In this document: in pieces, positions 52,801 through 64,000 of the stretch
How positions within the stretch are numbered: position 1 is the stretch's first letter
How the letters are laid out: each line of letters opens with the position of its first letter
Assembly (NCBI RefSeq): GCF_027744825.2
Contig: NC_071334.1
Span: forward strand, 64,764,937-64,828,936
Direction of reading: 5' to 3'
Origin: Synchiropus splendidus
Lineage: Eukaryota > Chordata > Actinopteri > Syngnathiformes > Callionymidae
Length of the DNA: 64,000 nt
The notes under the pieces: generated by a model
Seen by the model: only the letters and a program-made list of their open reading frames with translations
Databases searched by the model: none
What the model was told of the DNA's origin: nothing
Translations under genes and position numbers: made by a program

Positions 52801-54832
52801 AAGAATATACAAAGGAATGCACATCAGCATATATCGGCTGAGTGGCACTGTAACTGTTGAGTCAAAAAGGAAGGAAATAACAGTAAAGTAAGAGAAGCCA
52901 TTTGCAGATTTGAAATGTCTAAACCCCTGGTGGTGAATCCATCCCTGCTACTCACTCGGCAGCAGCATGTCTGCTGTCAAGGTTCTTTCAGTCTGTCATG
53001 TAATGTTTGCATCCTGCAGCACATGCACGGGAAAATACTGTGCAGGGAAGCGCGTTAAAATTAAATACGCATTTAAAGCACCAGCACTTGACGGAGCACG
53101 GAGAGCAGCCTGTTACTCCAGCTGACGTTTAGCAACACCCGCTGGTCTGTGCGTGACATTCGGAACACGAAACAAATTGCCCAAGAAATAATTAATAGCT
53201 AGCTAGATGACCAGTATTTATCTGGTGTCGACCGGATCTGTCGTCGTTTTTGAGTCAGGTGCAGCGTTCGCCAGCCACCTGAATCTGAAACTTTTAAAAA
53301 CCTCCGGAGTGGAAACTTTCATAAATGCAGTGCTCTCTGCCTCCGAGTCCCGCACCAAATGGACACTATGTAAATATTTCACGGACATCTAGAGATTCAC
53401 CACACAGCGACGTCTCACATCGACTTGTACTTGGTGATCAGCACTCTGGCTGAACGGTATCTGTGATCTGCAGCAAAAACTCCTGATCGGAGCATGCCTA
53501 GTTCTAAAGAAAAAAAAAATCTTTGTAGCCCTTTCAGATTTGCATTGCAGTAACCCTGAGTATTCAGTCAAACACGTGGCTTAAAAACCAACAGGACTTT
53601 AATTACCAGCAGGCTGCATGATCTGTGGGCCGGCGAACACCACAATATGGCATGGTAATTCTAACTTGGCCCAAAGAAATGTTTCATTTTTTTCTTGGTC
53701 CCAGTCCTCCTTTAAGAAGCAATCTAGCATTCCGAAATTTGCATTTCTTTGCAGGAGAGACCAATTAATTTGGCATGATTGCGGGAACTGTGCCATTTGT
53801 TCCAGCCTCGTGACTTTTAATGCACCAGAGACACGGGGTTGTTGCACCAGGGAATAATGATCCGAAATGCACTAATTCTCTCTCTTGCAACAACAAAGTT
53901 GGGCTTCTCCATCGCAGCAGATGTCAACGCAGTCATGCGTTCCACGCTAATAATAAACAGAAATAGTGTGGCAGCATCAGGGCGTTCTTCATGCTTCACT
54001 TGGTAATACCTGTGCTGCTTTAGGTGGCCCTTTGAGTCTCGGCGGTTTTCATGAAAAGACGAAAAATAAAAATAAATAAATCTAACACGCCCAGCTGACC
54101 TCGGCGTAGAAGCCCAGCGTCACTGTTTGATGGCTGGGGAGGTCGATAGTGTTGCTCTGGCAGAGGAATCTGGGATGTGCCTCTTTAAGAAAGAGCTAAT
54201 CCATGTTTACGGATAGAAAACATCATTCACCACTTCATCCTGAAGCTCAACAACACCTTTTCAAGCATCCATTTTTCGTTCCTTCGATTGAAAGATGTCC
54301 ACATTATGGCGTTATTTTCCTCATACTTATCATGAGCTTAATGCTCGCTGGGGATGTGATAGCTTACCATGATACCATGAATCATCACGGGAAATGTTCT
54401 TAGTGGAGCAGCAGAAAACAGCAGCGCGCTATTTTCCACTCAGGGTGCATTGTGGAGGAATCAGTTGGATACAGACATTGTGTGGCCTCTACAGTTCCCT
54501 GCTTTGCTTTGATGACACCTCAGATTAAACAGTTGCTCTTGGCAGGAATTCAAAGCGTTGCAGTTCGAGACTATGCTGCGTTTTTCGCACATGATGATGC
54601 ATCCGCTGTGGTTCTTCGATGGAGTTCTTCAGTTGGTCTGTTATTATGCCAAAATGATCTTTAAACACGCTCCACTTCATGATATCAAGCGCTTGATTAA
54701 GTAAGGGAGTCTGGGACAAAGTTAGATCAGCCTGTTTCACCGAGTGAAAAATGAGAGGGAAAAGAAGAGGAACACACACTCAAATGTGATCAAAGTCATG
54801 GGAATAATTCCAAGGTTACACTACTTCTACAC

Positions 54833-54930
54833 AGGCTTTTAGGCAGGATTCCGAAACAAGGGTGTCCAAAGCCCCGCCCCCTGCCCATAACCCCGCCCCC
54901 AGCCGATTACCCTCCCAACACAGCATGTCA
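54833..54930 (+). repeat. Fragment with CAGGCTTTTAG terminus and paired GC boxes
   Basis: Begins acaggcttttaggcagga, like the terminus of the foldback element at 44901, then caagggtgtccaaag and two ccccgccccc boxes within 20 bp. It looks like one end of a decayed DNA element; the opposite end is not visible. The GC boxes are more likely part of the element than a promoter. Confidence 0.4.
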
Positions 54931-57900
54931 CCAACTGACATAACAACTTGCTTTGGAAAGAAAGAAGCTCTCAATATCTCTTTGTACAAAAATAACCTTA
55001 AAAAAAACAAACATCTGAGTTAACAGAGCTGTTACCACATAAACACTTTCAGTCTCACTTTCAGATTCAGGGCTCTCCTGGGTAGTTGTTTTACTTGGCT
55101 GACCCTGATGATGATTCCATTTTTTATAGTGATTCTTTCTCTTTTTACATTCCTCATCTTCAAAGAGAGTCATTGGGGTCAAAAGCCGGACACAATGGTG
55201 GCATCCACGTGTGAAAATTATGCTTCCTGCACTCTTGAACATTTCAAGGCCGAGAATCCTGGCAACACAATCTTGGCCGTGCCAGTACAGAAGACATAGA
55301 CATAGAGATAATTCACTATTAAATGACATCTAAATAAATAAATACATATTCAGTTGACCTCATTATTTGGGGACAAGCTTCTGGACTTTAATACTAACTC
55401 AATAGGAGGTTCATGCCTATTTTTTTAAGCTAGATATTCTTTTCTTTTGTGATGACACTGTATAAATTTAATTCATATTCTATTATTTCATACTTCTATT
55501 ATTTTTCAGGTCTGGAACATAACCAAAAAAGCACAAGTAGTAGACAATGTTTCCTCAATCATATCGGTTGTGTATGTCATGTTCCACCTCCGAAAAGCCC
55601 AAATGGCCACAATCGCTGCCAAACCTATCTGTCACTGGCTGAGCTCTAAAGTGCCTCTTCTTCTGGTCAATCCTTGTTTGGCAAGCAGCCAACAGAAGCT
55701 TACGCATCTCGCAACCACTTGACCTTGATCTGCCGGTTTCCAGAACCACCAGCCCATGTGCAACCCCAGCCTCCAATCACTGTCTCCAAAGGTATCACAA
55801 CCAAAAATGTTTTGTCCACACAAAACCGCTTTCTCTGTGATAGCAACTTTCAGAAGCCTGGTCCCGGCATGGACAGATTTGGCAACGTGTCTTCGCAATG
55901 GTCAAGGCCCCACCTCTCTAACCACAGTATTCCACCCTGAAAGTCACACAAAAACCATGGCAACTAGCAAGTAGTATACGATCTGCAACAGATGTTTAGC
56001 TCATAGGAAATGATGCCATCATGCCATTTTTCTTCCATGGTTCCAGAGCTTTTATAGGCATGTGCCATGCCTTCTTTCCATTTTTTGTGAGAGCCCTTTT
56101 GGCAGGTCTGAAATGTCATCCTTTTCCATCTGATGTGAACACAGATTTTTTTTTTCTGAACAGCTGTCTTCACAAAGCTTTTCTTTTGAAAAGGGCAGGG
56201 AGAAATACCCGATTCAATGTGGTCAATGCCTCAGTCTTTTGACTAAATTTCACCTGAATACAAAGGTATTAGTTGAAGTGGTCATTCTGACGAACGAGAA
56301 TTCTGCAATTGTAGAATGCACTTACTATATTGTTGTATATACCATTTCACTATTTAAGTTCAACTGTTTTGGCACGCAACACAATGTGATGTTTTTCTCA
56401 AGTTGATGTAGGAAGTTCAATGTGGCGAAACAGGAGAAAACATTTTCCTTGATTTACCTGTCAAGTGAACAGAAACAAAGTGTGATGGAGACGGAAGTCA
56501 GATTTAAAACTAACCATCTACAGCCACAACAGACCCACAACAAGACATTTAAATGCAAAATAAAGGAGTGGACCACTGTGAGTAAAAACGCTGATTCAAT
56601 GCGCCCCAGCAGAATTGTTTCCCACCAGCTCTGCAGGTGTGTGAAGCTTTTTTTTTTCCAGTAGCATTTAAATGAATCAGTGTCACGGATGGTCGACGCC
56701 ATCAAGACTCGATGAATACTTTTGCACATGAAAAGCGAAGGAGTGGAAGAGGCGGTGGTGAATCCATTAGCCCTGCTATGTCTCACTGACTCCATTGTTT
56801 TATTCTGTTCTGTTGTTGGCAGCCGAGGATTTACCTCTGCACTGGTGGAGAGCAGGAACAGCAGAGGCGATTAAAAAAGTGCTAGTCTGGGCCACACATG
56901 CGCCCAAATTTGAGGACACATCGCAGGGAAATTAGAGCTGCGATGGCGTGGGTGTATGTGGAATGGGATCTAGCGTGTAATGTACAATTCAGGATTGATG
57001 ACTTAGTGGCTGACTGTAGCAGGGATTGCTCAAGCACAATAATGGCTGCTAGGATGACAATGAATGAATGGAAAAGCAATTTGTTATGCATGTTGAACGG
57101 CAATCTGTCATTTTGTGCTATTTATAAATCAATGCAAAGACAAGCTAGCACGACGGCATGGAAATCTATTTTTGTTTGGTGAGACAGACCCATGATCATT
57201 AATACTATCACTAATAACAATAATAATATTAACAACAGTAATAAGACCTGAGAAATATCATGTGTTGTCTGCAGATGGCACAAACTCGTTTGACAGGGGA
57301 GATAATCTGAAAACAGAACAATGAACACTGAAATGAAGAAAGAATAAAGAAATAAAAAATAAATAAACTCTCCTTCAATGTAGAAAAAAAGTAAATTCAT
57401 GCTCTTCTCAAATCAAAATTTCAGAAATGGATGGTAACTTAATGGAACGAGATTAGGTCGAGTATAGGAGGTGACATTTCTGGGTTTCAATGTAGATGAG
57501 CATATATATTTATATAAAACTCTTAGATGACATGTACACAGGTTTCTGTACCTGGTCCTTGAAAGAGTGCTCAGCTGTTCAAAAAATGAAATCATGATAA
57601 AATCATCAAAAACATAAATAATGTTTAACTAGTATTGCTGTTGTTTTAGCATGTGCACATGAGCGCAAACGTAATGTGCAAGTAATATATTCAAATTAAT
57701 TGGGAATACTACAAAAAAAATGTATAAACAAAAGAAAAAAAAACAGTTGAATGAAATGTGCCGTTGGCCTATACCGAAAAAAGGAATTCCATGCTCCAAC
57801 TCAAAAATTATGTCTTATTTTCATATGTAATATGTTTTTTTATATCAAGTATTTTTTTATCATATGACTCACTTTAGTTAAGTAAAATATTTCACATCAT

Positions 57901-59590
57901 TTTTTGTCTGCATTTTTTGAAGTTAGGCTTTTTCTATCTTTTTTTTTTCCTTTTGAGTTTCAAGTCCCAGAACTCCCGATGCACTGTCTGCCTTTTATGC
58001 ACAGGACTCACACAAAACACCCGCCCCAAACAGAATGGAAAGACAAAGGTGCCTTCAATTGGTAGCATATTGCAGCAAAACAGTACTATTATTCCTAGTT
58101 TTTGTATGTTTGTACCCTGGTAATACCTCAGTCAGTGTAAATCAGTGTAAACTCTCTTCTCTCTTTTTCCACCGAAACCATGAAGACAGTCAAAGTTAAG
58201 TCCTCAGATGTCTGACTCTCACTCACAGAGGAAGCTCTGCCGTAGAGATCAAACCCAGTAAACCGCACAACTTCAAATGAAGATGATGCTCCTCTAATGT
58301 GACCAAACACCTTCACCTGCACAGCAGCATGAATTGAAAGCTAATGGAGCTAACAGTGCTAACAGCTAGCATGGTTTACTTCACTGTTTACATTTTGAAT
58401 TCTTGGTAGCATTCGTGGTAGTCAAATGTAATTGTACATGGCGCACAGTTATGGTTTTATTATAACTTCTTTCAGCTAAATTGTCATTGTCTTTACAGCA
58501 GTTAGCACACAACCATTGCATTTCATGCTGCTAGCATGCTCGCGTGATCAGTTGTTATTTTACTTACAATATGATATGACTAGTCGACAAACTCCAAAAA
58601 AAAAAGTGACAAGTCAAAAGAATCATTTGTGGCAGCCGAAATATCAAGCAAACATTTTTCTTTGTCATTTTTGTCATCAGCGCAACATGGAAATTTGAAA
58701 AGCTGATTAACTAGCGCCAGCGCCAGATTAGCATTAGTTGAGAAGATGCGTTTGATGGGTTTAAATTTTACCCGTGCGTTGTGAAGCTTGCCACAGTTCG
58801 GTCGCCACTGAGCTGAGAGCTGTCCTGCGGCTCTTTGCTGGGTTTCCGCTGAGTGACAAAATGACGGCTCGATGAGCCCAAACAAGCGGGAGGAGTGAGG
58901 AGTGGATCGGAGGGAAAGGTCACTGAAAGTGATGAACTCTTCAGGTCGGGAAGCATCAAACTCAGCATTGATCTCCCGCCGGTATGGATCACTTTAATCA
59001 AGTACCTGCTTATTACACCAATTTGTCAACGTGACACTCTCGATGCTGGAAAAGGCCATTGGCCCCACACTCCCCATTTAGATGTCTGCGGAGCACCGAC
59101 TGTAATTTGTATTGAATGAATGATGAATTTACATTTGATCAACACCATGAAGGGGATTGAAATAGTGACATACATGGATATGTAAAAGATTTGTTCATTA
59201 GATGCATGAAAAGGGTTCATTAAACATGTCGGTTTCAGGGACGCTTAATGCTTTAAAACCTGATTTGAAAAAAAAAAAAGTCTGCTTTTAAGCGTATGAC
59301 ATTAATATACTGTTTCTATCAGTCATTTGGATCACTGCAAGGTCTTTTCGCAGTTTAAACTTTAACTTTATGTTCAAAATGGATGAGCAGTGGCCTATAG
59401 CCTCCCAGTAAAAAAAAAAAAATAAATCATTGCTCATGAAAATGGTTAACAATAATTGTCAATAATGCCTTTGGTGTCTTTGCTCAAATAATGGATAACT
59501 AAATAAATAAATAGCTTTTGTAGGATGGAATCAATATAATATAAGAATAATATATATAATATAAGAAGGTGTAAGGTGTGTAAGGTGAAT

Positions 59591-59889
59591 CAATATAGCT
59601 TCTTCTGCCGCTTATCCGGGGTCGGGTCACGGAGGCAGCATTCGGAGCAAGGAAGCCCAAACTTCCCGGTCCGCACAAACCTCCTCCAGCTCTTCCCGGG
59701 GGATCCCGAGGCGTTCCCAGGCCAGACCGGAGACATAATCTCTCCAGCGAGTCCTGGGTCTTCCCCGGGGTCTCCTCCCGGTAGGACATGCCCGGAACAC
59801 CTCCCCAGGGAGGCGTCCAGGGGGCATCCGGATCAGATGCCCGAGCCACCTCAGCTGATTCCTCTCCATGTGGAGGAGCAGCAATATAG
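59591..59889 (-). mobile_element. 5'-truncated LINE with 8-bp target duplication
   Basis: The insertion 59599-59881 is flanked directly by caatatag at 59591-59598 and 59882-59889. On the minus strand it reads HMERNQLRWLGHLIRM, RPRGRPRTRWRDYVSGL and WASLLRMLPP, then a premature TGA (59629-59627) where the copy at 16121 has CGA, consistent with CpG decay. It is the same family as 16121-16796 but shorter, and lies in the same orientation as the receptor gene. Confidence 0.88.
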
Positions 59890-61314
59890 GTTCAATATAG
59901 GTTTCAACCAAGTCATATTTTCTGCACCTTTCAAAAACTTCTCCTCAGACTGATACTGTTGAGTTCAGCCAACATGGGCTCTCATGAAGTCATGTGACAT
60001 GATGGTACTAATATGGTACTGTTAATGCAATGGAGGCACCTGAGAAAGTATCAGAAACCTGTGCCTCCACAAACGTGGTGGTTCTCTAGCCCATATAACA
60101 GAACATAAATCGAGACAGGAAATGCTTTGTTGTATTAAAGTGAGCCCAATGAAGAAACCTAAATGAAGAAACACTAAAGGAATAAAGTTCCTCCCACGGC
60201 GAGATGATATTTTATATGGAGTTTAACTGCAAGCTTTTAACCAGAAAGGCTCATCAAAATTGTTATGTAATGCCGCTTGATGGTTATGGTCACTCTTGTG
60301 AGTCAGCGTCTCTGCTTGACTCCGGAGCAAATGGTATTAATGACAGCCCTACATCTTTCCTAGATAAGGTGGAGATAAAAGCAGCTGCTTTGTCATCTCC
60401 GCCGTCAGAAAAACGCGAAAACATATTAATCGAAAAACACTCCACTCTCATGTTTCCCACCTGCTTCATTCTGAACGTTTTTGAATGAAAGTTACAGATG
60501 AAAAGAGCATTCAGGACCTCTCCTCACTGACCTGCTTGGTTTTAGTCCCACACATAAGAACAAATACATTTTCAGCGTAGCCCTCGGTGATCTCCTGATT
60601 CAGAGACCTTTGACTACACAGTCATATTTTCACCAGCTGGTCATCGTGGAATGTCTTCATCCAGAAAAATCAAAAGGAATAAGATGTCATATCAGAGATC
60701 ATTTGAGGCAGACCTAGAAGTCATAAGCCGGTCATAATAATTGACACATTTTCAAAGACACGTTGGCTGCAACGCGTTTTTTTCTGCTATCAAAGAAAGC
60801 ATTTATGGACCCGCTACATTTGCAGTCCAAGCGCTTTCTCCCTCTACCTCTCGACCTCCTTCGCATTATCTTTGCAACTAAAGGCTATCAGAACGCATTT
60901 GCCAAGTGACATCTTTGACCCAATACCGGCGCGAGAATGAAATTTCCCCAGAGTGACACTTTCATCAGGCCATTTACAGTCCTGACCTTCCTAAACTCAC
61001 GCCCTCGCTGTGATATAAACAAAGCTAATGCATGCCTCGCAGTCTTGGCACTATCTAAAGTCGAATGCATACAGAGGGCATATGTTTAAGTCCCTCTCCT
61101 CTAGAGATTGACTGACAGTCGGCCGGCCTGATAGCAGCTGGCAGAGACAGCCGCTGACATGGTAATCTAACTGAGTCCGGCTGACAGGCAAATCTGAAAA
61201 CACAGTTGACCCACGGTCATGGTGGACAGAAGATCCGGCTCAATGATGATGCGAAGGCATAGCATGACACATTCTCTTTCTTTGTCCGTTTCTATTTCCC
61301 ATCTGGGGTTCATC

Positions 61315-61625
61315 TTGTGCACCCCCTCCTCCTCCTCTTTACGTCGTCCTTCATCCCATCCATGAATCTCAATGATTGCCTTCCTCTTTTTCTTTCGGCT
61401 GGTGTCTCCATCCTAAGTTCAACATCCCCGTCTCTCCTCTCTGCATGTCCAAGCCTCCTGAGTCCCTAACTTTGTCTCGAAACTTGTCCATGACTGTCTT
61501 TCTGATACCCTGCCGCTTGCCTTCGTGACAGAGCGACTGTCTCCGAACGACACATCGTGGCAGGTGTCACTCTCCTCCAGTGACTCTCGACAAATCACTT
61601 CATCATCTGCAAACACCAAGGGGAC
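61315..61625 (-). pseudogene. Decayed RTE-type LINE fragment with FADD motif
   Basis: On the minus strand it opens VFADDEVICRESLEES, the catalytic F/Y-ADD box of a reverse transcriptase, then passes within about 100 bp to a segment resembling the far C-terminus (dKVRDsgGLDMQR; then, in other frames, kEKEEG and SWMG). The ~150 residues normally between these parts are missing, so it is an internally deleted and frameshifted copy. The family guess rests on nucleotide resemblance to RTE-like fish LINEs. Confidence 0.55.
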
Positions 61626-62238
61626 TTAATGTTGACAATGAAATATATGGAAAACCGACTTCAGTTCTTGAGTAAACACTGACCACACTCACATGCAGAG
61701 TAGCCCGGCTAAGGTAATAGTTCAATGAGTATATTACTAAGTCTCATTGTAGCGGGTTCTACATGGTTTTTACACACAGTGGAGAGATAACAGAATTATT
61801 AGGTAATGTCACCTCTGTCATGAAGGGTGGCACCGTGAGCTCTTCAGTCCTTTCAATTTAACTATAGCGTAAGAACACGTGGCTGACAGGTCGCGATGTT
61901 ATGATTTCATACTGATATATTGGACTCTGTAAGCAGAGGTCGTGCTGACTGACGTAAGTAGTTTAGCTACAGAGGTGCAGAATCAGCACATATTCCGAGG
62001 AGACTCATTTCTTAGTCTTGTAAGAATGATAGTTGTTGACTAAAGAAGGAACACCACTGAATGTAAATAATGCCTTGCAAGACAGTTTATGTTGTCTGTG
62101 TCAGATTGAAAAATGCTTGATGTACAGACTCACTGAGACCAGGAATTCGGTAACAATGCCATTTTTTTGCCGGACTATGGTTTCATCGACAAGTAATGTT
62201 GTGTCCTTAAACCAACAAATCAAGTCCTATCGACACCA

Positions 62239-62483
62239 CAGCCTTGTTTTTATTTTATTTTATTTATTTATTTATTTATTATTTTGCTTTACTTTACTTT
62301 ACTTTACTTTACTTTACTTCACTTTATTTTATTTTATTTTATTTTTATTTTATTTATTTTATTTTATTTTATTTTATTTTATTATTTATTTACTTTTTAA
62401 TTGCACGTTATTCCAAAACACTTTCCTAGTTAGTGGGCTCACCACTGATCATGGCAATGAATTTGATTCTGAAATTTGATCCT
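62239..62483 (+). mobile_element. LINE 3' UTR fragment, same family as 49460-49890
   Basis: Starts at cagccttgtt, which also begins the 3' UTR of the copy at 49460. It continues with TTTTA/TTTA/CTTTA arrays and ends with cactttcctagttagtgggc, ccactgatcatggcaa and a GATTCTGA tail. No protein remains; ORFs over the T-rich array are artefacts. Confidence 0.75.
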
Positions 62484-64000
62484 GACCACAGACATTGACT
62501 AAGAGATGATAGTCTAAACGGCTACATGGAGGCTCAGTCGCACCATTGACCACATGATCCACGTCCAGTGTCCGACGAAGAGAAATTCAAATTTCGCTCC
62601 CATTGTCAGACTTAGCTGTTTACATGCTGGACTCACGTTATAATTTGGTTTTCACTTCCGTCACACAACCATATGTCACAGTTTGCAAATGTACCTTAAT
62701 CTACTTTGCTATCATAAATAAATGTTTAAATTCCGATTGAAATTATTCATTAAACACAAACTGCTCATATGATTAAATAACAAATCGAATAAGTGCAGAG
62801 TGTAGATGCACAAATAACCTATATCGATTCATATGCTGCATTTTCTACCAAGATATTTTGAATCAGACACCAGATTCCGCGACTCAGAGTGGAACGATCC
62901 GGACTGTCATCATTGAAACTTTATTGAACCAGGCAGGGTGGCGTAGTCATTCATAGTGACAGTCTGTCAGACTTTGTGCTGGGATGGAGGTGTAACTCAG
63001 GCCTGGCAGTGCGGGAGGTTTGAGTCTGAATCCATGGCTTCATGAAAGTTTAGTGGGATAATTGTCTGAGATAACAGCCTCTTTAAGCCTCCACTGTGAA
63101 AAACATACCTTCTGCTTTTGGGGATTAGCGGAAAAAAACTCTTAACCACGGCAAAAGTCTGTTTCTATTAGGTAATCACGGCTCCAAACTCCATATTGGT
63201 TCACCAGCAGACTGGAACGAATGGGCACGGCAGGGATTCTTCAACCAAGCTTCTGACTGAGTATGACAGTGAGATAAACCTGCCAGGTCTGTTTGTGTCT
63301 CCCTTGAAACTACTGCATGGGAAGGTAGTGGGGAGGCTCAGAGGACGAAGAAGGAGAAGGTTATTGTTCCTCATTAAACTATACAAAAGTATTGTTTTGT
63401 TTTGTTTTGTTTTCTTGGGCTGCACCAATTTTAATTTATTTGTTTATTTCTTAAATGGCGTGTGTGACTCAGTAGTTTAAAGAAATAATATATATTTTTA
63501 AAAAATGAATAAATAAACATTTGGCAGAAATCTGTATCTGCCTGTAGGGTGTGTGAACAAATTCGGTATTGGCCAAAAAATGATCGGTCCACCCTTGTTT
63601 TTGTCCGCCGCCTCTTTAAACAATAATGGTGTTTGTGCAAAAATAGGTTCATCCTTGAAGATCTTCAGATCAGCCAGGTGGGATGATGAACATCAGTTGA
63701 TCGTTGGTTCTAGGACAGTCAAGAGATGAACCTAGGGCTGATGGCTTTATTGTATTCAGAGTGAAATTATGACTATGAGATTTTGAAAAAAAGCCAAGAC
63801 TTTTCACTGACCTGTACGGCAACACTGCAGTTCATTTCTCCTTACTTACCACACAATGCACTGATAGATCACATGCCCTTTCAAGCCGTTTTCACAGCTG
63901 CCGGCCACTGCATCTGGCTATTCAGGATTGGTCGCGCAAACAGTCCAAAACAGTACAACTCGCTCCAGTAGCCACCTACACCTGAAGTGATTTCCAGTGG

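Noticed and set aside
62930..63180. Possible tRNA-derived SINE (ggtggcgtagt, then gtttgagtctgaatcc)
   Set aside because: The A- and B-box-like strings are too degenerate, no tRNA fold is evident and no tail or target duplication was seen.

Overview
The window is vertebrate, almost certainly teleost fish, nuclear DNA. It has no prokaryotic gene organisation. Coding sequence is limited to three short exons separated by kilobases of AT-rich DNA, with long (TA)n arrays and fish-type mobile elements: Tc1/mariner and hAT DNA transposons, 5'-truncated LINEs and tRNA-SINE-like remnants.

The only host gene I can support lies on the minus strand. Three exons (28244-27965, 11358-11172, 9586-9433, in transcript order) have canonical AG/GT splice sites and compatible phases. 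Joined, they encode about 206 residues of the first two immunoglobulin domains of an interleukin-1-receptor-accessory-protein-like protein (IL1RAPL family, a synaptic adhesion receptor), best matching IL1RAPL1. The signal-peptide exon should lie above 28244, possibly beyond 64000. The third Ig domain, transmembrane segment and TIR domain should lie below position 1. I found neither, so the window is an internal slice of a very long gene and nearly all of it is intron.

Layout: 1-9432 is the intron after the third exon. It holds an LTR-like tail, (TA)n arrays, a repeat carrying a nested mini-insertion, and a THAP-like fragment. 9433-11358 holds two exons around a 1.6 kb intron that contains a non-autonomous hAT element. 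11359-27964 is a 16.6 kb intron with a LINE 3' fragment (perfect 11-bp target duplication), a SINE-like tail, two copies of a TA-flanked DNA element and a foldback repeat. 28245-64000 is the upstream intron. It holds a Tc1-type transposase fossil, a strong nested palindrome, a self-complementary triplet microsatellite, a recent 259-bp tandem duplication, a foldback element and several LINE tails, one with an 8-bp target duplication.

I found no undescribed multi-gene system, CRISPR array, intact RNA gene or operon. The points of interest are structural: insertions dated by their target duplications, an insertion visible by comparing two repeat copies, palindromes able to form cruciforms, and a duplication that may be real or an assembly artefact. 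Repeat family names come from recognition, not from a database search.
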